The notes under the pieces are model-generated. The model did no database searches. It had not been told where the DNA came from and worked only from the letters and a program-made list of their open reading frames with translations. The translations under genes and the position numbers were made by a program. This document shows, piece after piece, positions 22,640 through 36,400 of a stretch of 64,000 nt of DNA; position 1 is the stretch's first letter; each line of letters starts with the position of its first letter. The stretch is from Icerya purchasi (lineage: Eukaryota; Arthropoda; Insecta; Hemiptera; Monophlebidae), in NCBI GenBank assembly GCA_039619475.1, contig CM077115.1, forward strand, positions 493,541,352-493,605,351, written 5' to 3'.

Positions 22640-24130
22640 TATTGATAGGAAAAGCATGGGAACATAGTACAGAAATAATTCTATGCTGTTTAGTGTTTCA
22701 CAAAGAACTACTGCTGAGATGGGTGCGCTAAAACATCTTACGTGATTAGTGAAACGGCTTTATGAAAACAGTACAGCTAAAATATATATCAAGTTATATA
22801 TTCAGGTGAATTTTTTTTTCATGCGTGGCTTTTATCAAGGCTACTCTCTCTTTCTCTCTCTGTGATTTTCGTCTGTAAAACGCTCCAAATAAACAATGAG
22901 AAGTGTTGCAGGAGTTTGTATTTTCAGTTTATGATACACAGATGACACTGCCCCGATTTCACAGAGAACGTGTATAATCTACCATTCAGAAAGTTGAACC
23001 TTCAATTTCGTTTTCAGTTTAACATAATGAATACTAAGAAGATAATTAACCAACGAAAAGTAATTGCTTGGAAATTTGTAATATTGCAAGAAGTTATACA
23101 ACAATTTGTGTATTCGGATATTCTATTATACAAAATAATAGCGGACATGAAACTCAGATAAAACACTGTACATAATTAACATCAAACATAAAAGAATGTT
23201 TAAAACATATATGAACCTACTCAACAATAAGCAAAAATGTCCAAATTAATCTTGTCAAAATGTTAAGTGTTCTTGATGTTAATGAATACTGGAGAGACCC
23301 GGACCATTCACATAATAAAGCCCACAAAGTTAGGTACTCCGGAACTCTATTGTTGCAAATATCTATTGCACATTTAATGGTTAGAGAAAAGCACCATAGT
23401 ACGAAGAAACTCTTTTTGTCGAAAGTAAAGTAAACCTAAATCCCGAGGAGGTGTTTTGGAAATTAACAGACAAATTTTTCTAGCAGTAAAGATTACACAA
23501 GGGATTGAGCCTGAAAGCAATATTAATACACTAAGTCACGGTTGTATCTCCTAGTCAAGATATCTCTACATGGAGCGTACATTTATACACACTTACATAC
23601 ATACACGTGCACATGCTAATACGGGCACATACACACACACATTTTAAAAAAACGCAATTTACAAAAATTAAATAATTAAATATCTACAACCCGAATGTGA
23701 TTAGTTAAAATTAAAAATAGTTTGTTGCAGTTGCATACATTTTAAGAAATAAAAAAAAAATTAAAAAGTCGCATAAATTTGTTTTAATTATTTTATTTTG
23801 TATTGCCTACAAATACTAACAATATTTTAATTCTAATAACTTAGTTTTTTAATTATCAAATTCATTTAAATGGAATGATAAAAAAGCACACAAAACAGAA
23901 TTATTCATTCTATTGAATAATTTTTAATTTTATTATTTTTTGGAATATGAAATAATACGTGAAATAAGTATGTTTACAATAATTAGAAATACTGTGTTAG
24001 AAATAAAATTTTTAATTTGCCTTTACTTAAATAATAAATTACAGTTTTAAAAGCAAACACCTTTATAAGCACAAACATGGAATGGCTAATATTGACACGT
24101 ATCCTTCTCTTATTGTATTATATCATTAAA
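22640..24130. other. Intergenic stretch downstream of V-ATPase G
   Basis: No recognised gene. It includes a CT-rich microsatellite near 22845-22860 and a CA-rich tract near 23585-23640. The right-hand end should contain the 3' UTR of the minus-strand V-ATPase subunit G gene; no canonical AATAAA was found close to its stop. Confidence 0.4.
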
Positions 24131-24205
24131 TTATTTGGCAGCTTTGAAATTTTGATGAAGTTCCGGTTTGATGTCATATACCAATTCTAGAATTTTCGTG
24201 ATTAC
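24131..24205 (-). CDS. Vha13: V-ATPase subunit G, exon 4 (terminal)
   Basis: Acceptor TTTCAG precedes 24205. Twenty-four codons ([20 protein letters not shown] then KAAK) and stop TAA at 24133-24131. The VYDIKPELH block corresponds to the conserved C-terminal VCDIRPEIH of the family. Confidence 0.96.
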   Translation of the reverse strand, partial: VITKILELVYDIKPELHQNFKAAK

Positions 24206-27011
24206 CTGAAATAAGAAAAATGATTACATCATGTTTATATAGGAAGCTGTGTAGAAATAATACTGTTTAAACAGTATATGAAAACTCGAGAATATGTTTA
24301 CTTTCCGTAATTTATTAAAAATGAAGTTACTCTTACAAAATTAAAGACACGAAATTTAAGGAGTTATTGATCTTATAAAGCAATTAAATTTATAAGTAAT
24401 AATAGTTAAATGTACGCATTTTTCCATTTAAATATGATAGAGAACATTGAACTATGAATACGATTTAAAAAATTATAAACAAGTTATTATTCGAATATGC
24501 GTTAAATCATAAATATATTTAAAATTTAATCTTACGTTAATCTTTATTCTTCGTTTTTAGTTCGCGAACTTACTAAAAAATCTAATCTTGAACCTAAATA
24601 TTTACCGTTTATTACGACTGAATTATTAATAACTTGCTGTACTGTACAATAAAATCGAGAAATAAGAAAATATAAATAAGAACCATTCAATTTATCTTTA
24701 TAATTAATATACTGCGAAACTGAAAAAATCAGTATGAACAATTATAGATTATTCCCTTTATAGGTGTTGAAATCTCTGCGATCAATCAATGATTGAACTA
24801 AACGACAATCAATATTGAGTTTCATTATAATAATAAAAAAAAAAAAAAAAAAAAAAAAAAACGTTAATTTACAAATTACTTTATCAGTAATAGTAAAGTA
24901 CTTCATTTTTCTTTCTACACGTTATCTTTTATGACAACTTTAAAATATTTATTAAATACTAATTATTATTGAATCTTTTGTAATCTGTAATATTAAAAAT
25001 TCTGAATTTAATTCAGCTTTTATAACGTATTAATGGTTTCAAGATTAATTCAAAAAAAAAAAAAAAAAAACAATTGGCACTTCTTAGTTATTGCAGTTAA
25101 GGAGTAAAAAACGAAGCGATAAAAAAAAATGATAACTTTCTTCGCGTTTATATTTTATTTTGCACTAAATACAAGTATTTACAAATATGCAATCACAAAA
25201 AAAAATAGAAGAGATGTGTTTACATTTCGTAAAGCTGAAATTATTTCAGCAACTACATTCCGGTCTCTTTGGTATAACTATTATGTATTAACTTGATTTT
25301 CCATTTTAAAATAATGCACAGACTCGTGTGCAGCTGGTAAAATTTAACGTAATAATATATTTTAAATTCAAATCTTCATTATTTCATTATCCGAACGGAA
25401 TTAAAATTTAAATTACAAATGAGATTTTTCTTCATAAAATATTTACCTTATCTTTATTTTTCTTAACCTGCCCTGTCATTTCGGCTATCTTCATGTCAGT
25501 ATCAGCATTAATGCGTGTGGTAATATCTTCTCTTGATCCCATATGCTGTTAGATATTAAAATCGCTATTTTTAAATGACAGTTATTTTAATTAAAAAAAA
25601 AAAAAACACAAACATTAAGCTTTTGCTTTAAGAACAAGCCACTTTCTGATTATTTAAAGGTAGTTTTTTTTTTTGTGACGAAATGAAATTTGTCGCTATT
25701 AAGAACAGTATTCTAGATATTATTTAATATAAAAAAATGATTAAATAAATGATTTTTTATATCCTACAGTTAAAACCACTTCTGCGCACAATTTTCCAAG
25801 AAAACTAATTATTGAATATATTTTTTTATTCCTGCTCTTTTTAAAGTGTTTAAAATATGCTTTAAACATAAAGAAAGTAATCTTTACTGACAGTATTGAT
25901 GAAAAAATTTGAACAAAAACACGAAGTAGGTAAAAGTACTATGAAGAAAACCATTATAAACTGAATGAATAATATACATTTCCAGATTCAAAAATGGAGT
26001 AGTTCATCGTTGCTAATAAGTATAATCATTTCGGTACCATTTGTGATATTAAAGTAGATAAAGCTAGATCCATCCGAATAATATAAGTTAAAAGTTGTAT
26101 TGAATTTTATTACTTCTGACTCAAATGATATAAAAACAATGACATAAATCCTAATAACTACATACAACATTGAAGAGTGATGGAAATAAAAATGTAATTA
26201 ATAAGAAAATATTTTCAAATTTTAATTACTGGTACAAATTACATATTCATTTTTGTTTCTATTTTTTAATCAAAAACTTCTTACAAACTATTATAATTAA
26301 AATTTAATATAGGCTGCACATTTAAATTTATTCCACATGTATTATACAGATATGCGTATTTAACAATATGCCGTCATGAAATGTTCAAATAGTAATAAAA
26401 TATAATTAACCCTAACATAAAGTGCAGTAATGAACAATTTTACTTTTTAATATGCGAATTTAGAATTATAAGTATATAATTTTTGTTAATATAAATTCTA
26501 AGTGATGTAATTTATATTAATATATCTAAAATTTTCTTAAATTATTAGTAAGATGTTATCATTTTTAGTTAAAATTGACTTTTCAGAAAATTTTGGCGAA
26601 CTTTCAAATATGGTTAGACGGGTTAAAAAGCGATAAATTTGAAGTTTATTACTTCACACGTACTTCAATGAAGTCTATTATTTTTTTCTTTTTGTGGTCA
26701 GTACACTTTATTTTTAGCAGAAGAAATAAATTTTAATGAAAAATACCTTAGCTTCAAATTCTTTAAATTGCTTTTCTCTCTCTTGTCTGTATTTTTCAAT
26801 TTCATCTTGTGCTTCTTCTTTAGCCTGTTTTAATCTACGTGCTTTCCCTAAAATTAAAACACACGGGAAATATGAAAAACTGAAATTATTTATTGTTTAC
26901 AACTAAAACGTTCAAAAATTACAACTTACGTTTTTTCGCATCAGCAACTTTCTCTGCAGCTCTCTTTTCAGCGGCCAATAACTGCTGAATTCCTTGGGTG
27001 TGGCTAGCCAT
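24131..27011 (-). CDS. Vha13: V-type proton ATPase subunit G (whole gene span)
   Basis: Four exons on the minus strand join into an uninterrupted 118-residue protein, the same length as vertebrate V-ATPase subunit G. The N-terminus [20 protein letters not shown] is diagnostic of the family; the middle ([18 protein letters not shown]) is the predicted long helix of the peripheral stalk. Subunit G pairs with subunit E to form the stators that hold the catalytic V1 head against rotation, in the cytosol-facing part of the proton pump on endosomes, lysosomes and secretory membranes. Exons are 27011-26930, 26847-26747, 25545-25447 and 24205-24131; introns are 82, 1201 and 1241 bp and the phases match (1, 0, 0). 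The start is head to head with the OCRL gene, 773 bp apart. The symbol follows the Drosophila name; orthology is inferred from the sequence pattern only. Confidence 0.97.
24835..24861. repeat. Poly(A) run in V-ATPase G intron 3
   Basis: Twenty-seven consecutive A on the plus strand. A second run of about 19 A lies at 25052-25070. Both are intronic; they may be remains of retrotransposed tails, but no element is recognisable next to them. Confidence 0.85.
25447..25545 (-). CDS. Vha13: V-ATPase subunit G, exon 3
   Basis: Acceptor AACAG precedes 25545. Thirty-three codons starting [17 protein letters not shown] and ending VKKNKDK, followed by donor GTAAAT in phase 0. Confidence 0.96.
26747..26847 (-). 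CDS. Vha13: V-ATPase subunit G, exon 2
   Basis: Acceptor TTTTAG precedes 26847; the first two bases complete an Arg codon started in exon 1. Thirty-three codons from [13 protein letters not shown] to FKEFEAK, ending at donor GTATTT in phase 0. Confidence 0.96.
26930..27011 (-). CDS. Vha13: V-ATPase subunit G, exon 1
   Basis: ATG at 27011 to the first base of codon 28 at 26930, followed by donor GTAAGT on the minus strand. It encodes the conserved N-terminal helix (27 full codons ending ADAKK). Confidence 0.96.
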
Positions 27012-27784
27012 TTTGAAATAAAAATTAAATAAAACACAAAACTTAACAACTTCGATCGTTATCAAACAACTAACAGTAGTTGATAAAAAATAGTACCACC
27101 CATATCCATAAACCAACATTAATTACATATGGTAATCTTTGGTTTCTCCGTTTAAAACAGTTGATTTGTAAAATTAAATTAAATTTTTTTAAATACAAAT
27201 TGAAATTAATTCGATTTAAAATTTTTTTCACGTAGTAAATTAATTTTTAAGCATTATTATAAAATTTATTGAGCTATTAAAATTATTTTAGAAACAACTG
27301 TTTTCAGCAAAATCAGGAGAGCGTTCCTTACTACTTAATAGCAAACAACAAACGCCTAGCGGAATACGGCTCCCATGCAGAGAAAAGGGAGGAATTTCAT
27401 CCTATTATTTCGTTGATAATGGGTATTGTTTTTCCGAACTGTGTATTGATTTTGTTTTTTATCTATTTCGAATTTTGTCGAAAAAAAATTGCTATATTAA
27501 ATAAAAGTCATGTAAGTTAAATAGAGTAGTAGATGTAAACGTTAAGCAAATAGTCTGCTTTGAATCATTTTAATAAGAATTTTATGTTTATAAGTAATTT
27601 GAAGGTAAATATGCATTTTTTCTTAAAAATGTATAATTTTTGAACTATAGGTTTTTCAACAATAAAAATCGCGTTTACGGCTATTTGATGTATAATCGTT
27701 TTTCATTTTTCAATTTTAATGCTTTTCTTTTGTAATCGCGATGCATTATTTATATTTTACAGAATTTTTTTCCGACTGTATAAA
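27012..27784. promoter_or_regulatory. Shared intergenic region between V-ATPase G and OCRL starts
   Basis: These 773 bp separate two divergent start codons, so they must hold both 5' UTRs and both promoters unless upstream non-coding exons exist. I see no clear TATA box at a convincing position. A less AT-rich patch at about 27320-27400 (containing GGAATACGGCTCCCATGCAG) stands out and is a candidate core. No palindromic CLEAR-type GTCACGTGAC site was found. Confidence 0.5.
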
Positions 27785-27850
27785 ATGGATTACTTAAATT
27801 GGCTGTCAGCTATTCAGTTGAAGCTTACAGGAAATGAAAATATAGTTGCC
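27785..27850 (+). CDS. Ocrl: OCRL coding exon 1
   Basis: Twenty-two codons from [11 protein letters not shown] to GNENIVA. The donor is GTATCC, weaker than the others, but the phase-0 join to exon 2 gives a continuous match to the INPP5B N-terminus. Confidence 0.8.
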
Positions 27851-30800
27851 GTATCCTTTTTTGTATTTTCTGAAAAATTTGTATCGGTTAAATTTATTAT
27901 TTGAACGTAGGTGTTCATTAAACCTAAAATTCAGTCTTATAATTTGTTCCAGCGTTTTTACTGATAAGTTGATATTAAACATGAAATGGATTATATCAGT
28001 GTAAGTGAAAAATTGTTAAAAACAAAAATCGGTTTAACCGGAAAATTTAACTTGTTCACAAATCAAAACTAAAAAAAAAAGAAAGAGAAACCATTTTTTA
28101 AAATTAAATATATTCAGTGTTACTGAATGACTTATAATAGCATTAGTTAATATGCACATTTAATGTTGTAATTAAATTTGTGATAACTTATATGAAATAC
28201 TTTCCATCTGCACAAAAACTTGAAGCATAATTTCGGAATCAAAAGTCCGACGTTCATAACATCGCAGTCACAAATGAAACGCTCTATGATGTGATCTAAT
28301 GATCTTATTCATTAAAAAAGTCTATTGAAATTTTAACTGATTAAGATTATAATCTAAATTTCACAGAGTATACACAAAGATATTTTCAAGGGAGATAAGT
28401 ATATTCGCAATTTTATTACATCTAATTTTCTTGCTCCTAATTATAGCATTCATGTTTCTCGGTGAAATAAATGGTGTGGTTTAATATTTCACATTAATTT
28501 AAAAGAAAAAAGAAAAACCCAATGGTACTTTCTAATGCTATAGCGAGAAAAAATATATTTTAAAGCAAAAAATGTAAATTATGGTTTAAATAAAATATTT
28601 TTTTTCTATATTTTTTGCCGTGAAATATATTTTTTCTCACTATAGCATTAGAAAGTACCATTGTGTTTTTCTTTTTTCTTTTAAATTAATGTGAAATATT
28701 AAACCACGCCATTTATTTCACCGAGAAACATGAATGCTATAATTAGGAGCAAGAAAATTAGATGTAATAAAATTGCGAATATACTTATCTCCCTTGAAAA
28801 TATCTTTGTGTATACTCTGTGAAATTTAGATTATAATCTTAATCAGTTAAAATTTCAATGGACTTTTTTAATGAATAAGATCATTAGATCGGATGAGTAC
28901 AGAATGGGGAATCAATCCATCGGATTATACAGAGAAATGCAGGCAGCATATTTATCCCGATGCGTAACTTACAGATTGCCATATAGAAGTTTCTTGAGTA
29001 GATGTTCGAGTATGACAACCGGGAATACCATGGTTTGGCAGGGATATTCCTTTGGATCTTTTTATAATGTTTATTAATGTATGGGTTGGACCATAGAAGC
29101 TTCCCAATATTATCCAATATTGTTAATGCTTTATTTATTATAGTGTTTTGCAAGCAAATGTAAGAAATTTCTCAGTTGACCTTAAAGAAATGCATATTGA
29201 GAATTTTGATATTACGATTTAATGACAATGTTATGGTATATCTCCAATATCGAGTTTCTTTCCGCTTATTTTGACAATATCGACATTTTCCTTTACCACT
29301 TCATAAATTAGGGGGTAATATTTACGATAAAAACTATTATAATATGAGCCAAATTGTAAGTCTAAGTTTTTTACGTGACAAAGAGTATTTAAAATTGTTC
29401 ACGCGCTTTCTCTAGTGTTAAAAGTTTCACACCGACTTCAAAAGATGAATTATATTGTATGCTCTGCTGTGAATAAAAGTTTTCTAAGGTTCCTTGTGAA
29501 TTGGAGATAATGGGAGAATTCTTAAGATATGCAATTCGTATGTAAAATTAATTAAAAGTGAGAAATTTGAAGAAAAAAATTCAACCCTGAAAAATATAAA
29601 ATTTCTGAAATTTTTATTTCAAATAACGAACTTCTGCGATTAATATGAACCGTCATTTTAACTTTATCATTTGAAACAAGAAATTCTTCATATATAATTT
29701 AAAATTTTTGCACGTCGATATTTTTTGTTCTAATCATTTTTATTTAACGTTGCATTTACGTTAATGAAAAGTATGTGGTAGTTTTTCCGTGCAATATGAG
29801 ATATTAATAATTTTTGTTCTTGCACTCGTAAATACTGCTGATAAGTGTTAAAGATGCAATTCTTAATAAATGACAGACGCTGGAAGTTGGTTTACTAGAC
29901 GGTTGGATAAAATCGTCTAGACTTCTAGCATTGATAGAATTTGCGTCAAATTACGCGTTATTTGTTTTCAATGTATTGCGAAGAAATAATGCTGTTGATC
30001 TGTTTGTGGATACCATCATACCAATAAACGACGAATTCAAAGTAAATATAGGTTAGTTTTTAATAATTCTTGCAAAATTAGATTATTAAATTATGGTAGC
30101 AATTTTTATACCATTACGTATTAGTAATAATATTTATGATTTTTAAATGTAACGTCTTCTAATTTTATTCGAGACAGTTCTGATAATATTATTGTAATAA
30201 ATGCATATTAGACAGAAGGTTTTATTGGAAGATAAAGTGAAATAAGAATGGTTTAAAAATAAAATGGATAGTAAATAAAGTTTATATAATTCTTTTATTC
30301 ACTGCATCCGTTACAATGTCACTGATAAACATCTTATATTATAATATAAGCAAATTGCAAATGTGTACATACATGTAGTACTTGCAGATGAATCGAAGTA
30401 TATATATATATATATTCATGAGTTCACAAACATTTAAAAATAAAACAACAATACACATGTAATACAAAGTTAAGCTGTACATGGTCCCCTATTTTTTTAT
30501 TTTGAGCGTGTGTTTTAGTTTGCGTTGTATTTAAAATTGTCATAAATATTGAAATGAATTTATTTCATCGCGAAATTTAAATTTTTTATTGAATTATTTT
30601 TTATTCATTATTGAACCCGAAATTTAAAAAAAAAAAAATGTATATGTATATATATAAGATTGCATTAATGAGTCATACATTGAAACTGTTATTAAAGATA
30701 ATAAACAGAAGAATCAAAACAAAAATTGACAGCCAACTAAGTGAAACACAATTTGGCTTTACTGCTCGGAAAGGGACACGAGATGCGATAGCTCTATATA

Positions 30801-33403
30801 AAATACTAATACAGCGAGCGTTGGCATTAAACAGAAGCATATATATAGCCTGTATAGATTATGAGAAGGCTTTTGACCGTGTAGAGCATGCCAAAATTTT
30901 ACAAATCCTGAGAATATATAGAATTGATACCGAGGACATACAGCTAATACACAACGTATATATGCAGAAAAATGTGAATATTATTGTTAATGGTCACCCA
31001 ACAGAAAGAATGTGCAAAATCAAAAAAGGCGTGAGGTAGGGCTGCCCACTATCTCCAAGATTGTTCAACGCATATGCTGAAGATATAACAAAAAACAAAT
31101 TCTTTTAAAACATAGGATTTAGAGTAAATGGTGAAAAAATTAACAGCATATGCTACGCAGATGATCGTGTGCTTATAGCAGGAACTCCAAAGCAGTTACA
31201 GATAATAATAAGCAGATTGAATAATGAATACGGGATGAAGATAAATTTAAACAAAACTAAAGTAATGGAGATCAGCAGGACAAAAAATAGACCACTGCAT
31301 ATCAAGGTGGATAGAGTTCGGATAGAACAAGTAGCAAAATACATATAAATATCTAGGAGTAGTTGTATCTGAAGATGTTAAGGATGATGCGGAAATAAGA
31401 GCACGATTGGGTATGGCTAGAATGGCATTTAACAACTTGGAAAGAATTCTAAAAGACCGGAAAATGAAAACAGAATTGCGCCTGAAAATTCTGAAATGCT
31501 ACGTTTGGTCTGTAGCAAGATATGCTACGGAAATGTGGATAATAACAGCGGATACGGAAAGGAGACTTAATGCTTTTGAAATGTGGACATGTAGAAGAAT
31601 GAACAGGATAAGTTGAACAGAGAAGATCAAAAACGAGGAAGTATTAAGGAGAATGGGACTGAAGAATTGCATTTTGCTACCAATGATTAAAGGAAATAAA
31701 CGGCGTTTCATCCAAAATAAAATGTCTGAAGACAGGATGTTTCCGCTGATGGAGAACGGGAAGATTCCAGGCAAGGCACTTAGAGGTAGAAGAAGAATTA
31801 CAATATTGGATAGGCTGGATAAGATGGTTTAATCGGATGTCGATTGCAACCTCCCGCATGGGAGATGCTTACTACTACTACTAATAATATATATATATAA
31901 GCTAGAAATATTATAAAGACTGGGTATGTTTTGTTTTTTTTTCCTGAAAATTTGCATAGAAATATGATGATTTGTGATAATATTTTTGGCTTATGTATAT
32001 TTGTTTTTATTATTTTGAAGTCGATAATATTTCAAAATAAAAATGAATAATGTAATGTATACAAAAATGCAGCTTTCATATCATGCGCATATTAATGCTG
32101 AATGTTTGATTGCGTGTGAGGCAAATAGTGTTTGCGTTAGCGATCAGACTTGTATTTTGGATTTATTAAAAAGTAAATAACGAATAATTCATTTATTTTC
32201 CATTTTTTGATTTCAAATATTATGTACACTTTTCAAGTTTAAAAATGAGGTAATGTATTCAATTGTATCTTTCGTATTACGTGCAGATTATTATGTTTTT
32301 AAATGTTTGTGAAACTTGTAAGTATCTACAAATTCTGAATAAAAGCTTGGTCACTACCGTTTTTAATTAAGTCTAATTGGGTTAACTTTTTTCTAGTTTC
32401 TGCTGTACTAGAATGTCAGAAGATATTTTATATTTTTCTTTTTTTCTTTTTTCTAGTTGTTCGTATTGCATTCGATCAGCTGTAATTCGCTTCCAATTCT
32501 GATCATTACTATTTTACTTCCATTCACATTCATTTTCATTCCATATCTATTTCCATTCTCTTTAACGTATTCACAATTCTCTATCTGTTTCTGATATGAG
32601 CGTACTTATACTTATTTTTACTGTTTGTTTTAAGATTTAATGAATGAAGTCGTGGAAAATTAAATGTATTTACAAGAGCATATTACATATTAGTTAGATT
32701 TGCATTTCAACTGACAGACTAGTATTTTGTACAATTTTAAAAATATCCTAATAACTTGAAATGTTTAACGGTAAATTATCATTTGGATAACCGGATGTTT
32801 TATTCCTTTTTTTTTTCTTATTTGTGGTGGAGGGGATGTTTCAAGTACGTCGAAACTTACAATATTTGTGAGAATGGATTCTGATTTCCGTTCAAAAGTC
32901 AATACTTTGTTGTTTTTTTTTACTAAAGTGGTACTTGAATAGCCAATAGTTTACATAAATTTATAAAATATTCAAGTTTCCCTTCAGCAGTAAGAATAAA
33001 ATTCTTAAAATCTATTTATAATCAACATAATTTATTTTCATTCGGTCTGAAAATTTCATAACCCTTTTTTACAAATATTCTCAAATTCGAATTATATTTT
33101 TGAGGTATGGAAAATTGAAAATAAATAAATAAATATTTCTACATGTATGTAGGTTGTGTTTGAACATACTCCCAGGCCATGTCATTCATTATTGATGTGG
33201 AATCATGACTACTAGGTTTTAAGAAATTTGATCCAGAGTTTTTGAAAAATTTAAGAAATCGTAAAAAAAATTATGTAGTTTTAAACAATTAATTATACTA
33301 TAAAATCGAGGATAATCTAATATATCCGTTTTGACGCCATGGTTGAGTTGCAACAAAAATAGAGTAGTAGATGTTTTTTTTAATTTTCTTCGATATCTTT
33401 GTG

Positions 33404-33455
<52 letters not shown>

Positions 33456-36400
33456 GGTGGCCACCCAATCAGGAAACCGGGAATAAGCCGAGAATTTTGT
33501 CGTAAACCCGGGGAAAAAAGTAAAAATAGTCAAAAACGATATTTTTAATAAGAAAAAATCATTTGAAACGAAAAATGGATGCATTTTTTAATATACCTTA
33601 CTCAAAATAAATTACGAAATTCTGTTTTATTCATATGAAATATGCTGCGGCGATCAAATATTATCAGTAGTAATAAAAATATTCTTTTCTTCTTTTTGTA
33701 CAATTCTAGTAATCAAGAAATCGGTCGAATTTGGACCGGCAAGGCCGAGAATAAACCGGAAATTTAAAAATTATATTTAAGTGGCCACCATGTATATATA
33801 TTTATTTATTTATTGTTGGTCCACGCAGTATTTTGTGAAAAGTATTTATTGCTAAATTTTACAGCCTTCTGGTATCAGCGCTGTTATATAAAAATATTTC
33901 CGCGTTTCAGCTGTATTTTTGTTTTGATTCACAGTTTTTATGTGAATTATTAGTGGTAATTAGAAAAATTATTAATATCAAATCTTCAGTTTAGCTGTAA
34001 CTTGATAATTTACAGTGTTTTTTTTTTTATAGCTGAAAAAAGTTTTACGTCACAAATGAATACCTATGCTCCATGGTACGGACATCACAACAGGTTACCT
34101 TTTGTGTCATAGTGACCAACGTAAATGAAACCGGATTCTTTAAAGCGTTTTAACCCGGAAAAACCCATCCTTGTGTTATATTTTAACTCTACACTTCTAG
34201 TAACTGGAAACACAGCATCGCAGGACTGACACAGTTATACACAAAAGTTAGCACCTTAGCTGCGTTTAAGAAAATCAAATAAATTTTTGTGAATTTTTTA
34301 AGGACGTAACCGGCTTACGAAAATTCGCTGGTTTCATCTTAAAATCTCGCCTAGAATAGATATGGGGTAAAATTCATAGGTTCCCTCATTGTTGAAAAAT
34401 AGATTTTCAATATTAAATATTTAAACTTATATATTTGATTGAAAATTTCATTAAAACAAATCCACGCGGATTGTTTATATAGAATTTTATTTTTATTTTT
34501 TAAATTACTCTATTTTGTGTTAATATTTCGTACGAAATTGATTTTACTATTGTTAAAACGGCTAATTAAAAATCGTTTGATTTTCTAAAAAAGTAACTTT
34601 AAATAGTTTTTTACCGGTTTTTTTTTACGTCCTTCGCGAAGTCGATTTTCAAAAAATAATTACAGTACCTTAAAAATGTGAAAATTCTTTTATTCATCTG
34701 AAAGCACGGTTGAAAATTTATTTTTCTGCTCAGTAGTAGGCGAGTTTATTTAATGACACATATTTTCAATGTCGTTATTAAAAAATTTCAGTTTGATATT
34801 TGATAATCTGTTCTGTGTTTTACTTTTTTTAATCACACTCGCAATGGTAGAAAGTTACTATTATTTTCAAATTTTTTTACTACTCCCTTTGTAATGCTGC
34901 ACTGCCATTCAAAATAATTATACCTTTTGTCAATGTATGTGGTTAAAATACAATATTTTTTTTTCTTCTTTACGAAGTTTTACAAAATAATGCCAAATTG
35001 AGCGCCAACATTTGTATTGGTTATCGAAGAAAAACCTTAACATTACTTTCGACTCGGAAGAATCATTGAATACTTTTTTAAGCGCATTAAAAAAAAAGTA
35101 TTTTTTCATTTGATTCAAATGAAAATTAAGTATCTAACATTCGTTTCCTGATATCCTCCTCAGAAAAAAAAACAAAAAATGTTCCCCTTTTGGTCTGCCG
35201 TGAACGAACTAGAAGTGTAACTTTTTTAGATGGTACCCCATAATCCTCAACATTGTCATTTATCTTCAGGTTGTTAGTCTGCTCTGTCGCTATTTACTAA
35301 TCGTCTATAATTTTTGTTTTTGGCGATTTAACTCCTTTTTATTCTCAGAATGCTTTCTACTCATATACCTCATATAATAAAGCATAATACATGTAGTATA
35401 TATGTTTTAAATGCAATTGAATTGTTTTTAACTATAGAACCGGATGATGGCCGTGATTTAAGCGTAAGTGTCGCAAATGACAAGGTTAAATTATTGTTTG
35501 ACATGAAACAGAACGAAAAAACGAATTATTTCATCGCTGAATTATTTAAAGTTGCGGAATGTAAGTAAATAACAGTATTCAATATTTAACGTACTCTTTT
35601 AATAAAGAAATAAGAGTTCTTAGTTTTGCATTAATGTAACTGTTTCGGAATAAATTTAAAGAAAAGAAGAAAAAAGAACTTTATTATAATATATTACCTT
35701 CCGATGTTTGATATGTAAATATACTCTCGAATGCAAAATGAAAAATGGACGAATTCAAGAAACCGAAAATACTTGACAATTCTTTTCGTTACAAATAGAG
35801 CTAATAGTTATTATACGTCGCTAATTACATTGTTTATAAATTAAAATTATCATGATTTTCTTTACTAAAAACATTTCCTTGTATTGTATTAATTCTATTA
35901 CATAAATATTTTTGTTTTCTATTTTTTTCTTTAACTTTTTTTTTTTTTTTTTTTCATTGTTATTAATAATGAAATATCTTAAAAAATGAAAAATATGTAG
36001 AACCTAAAAGATCAGATAAACTTTTTAAAAATAAATCAATTTGAAATGAAATATAAGGTCTTTCACGGAGTAATATTAATTAAGTAATTAATATTAAGAA
36101 AAGGTAGAGTTAAATTTAAGAAAAATTAAAATAAATCAGTGAATAACGTAAACTAGATTTTAAAGAATTGCATTCTAAATACTTAAAAATTAGAATTTTC
36201 TAACAAATATGCATTCGTAATTTTATGTGATTTAAAATATTATTTTTATTTATTCCTGTTTCTGGTTTCTTATTTAAAATTATTTAAAAAATATTTCGTT
36301 CGACTCGGTTTATGAATACATTTTTTTTTTTACTTTTTTGCATAGGGTGTATTATGAATTTCTTAGATTTAAATAATTTCGGTCAAAACATAAACATGTA

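Larger units (their letters stand above)
30052..35437. other. OCRL intron 2
   Basis: 5386 bp. It holds a sense LINE (30640-31865), a TA microsatellite and hAT MITE (33403-33792), and otherwise AT-rich sequence. The stretch 34030-35430 shows no recognisable element. Confidence 0.8.

Noticed and set aside
27719..27784. Upstream in-frame ATG that would lengthen OCRL by 22 residues
   Set aside because: The start at 27785 gives MDYLNW, which aligns with the INPP5B-type N-terminus; the upstream extension is Phe/Arg-rich and not family-like. It cannot be fully excluded.
33219..33584. A 121-codon minus frame with a run of alternating Ile and Tyr
   Set aside because: It is created by the TA microsatellite and runs into the hAT MITE; not a gene.
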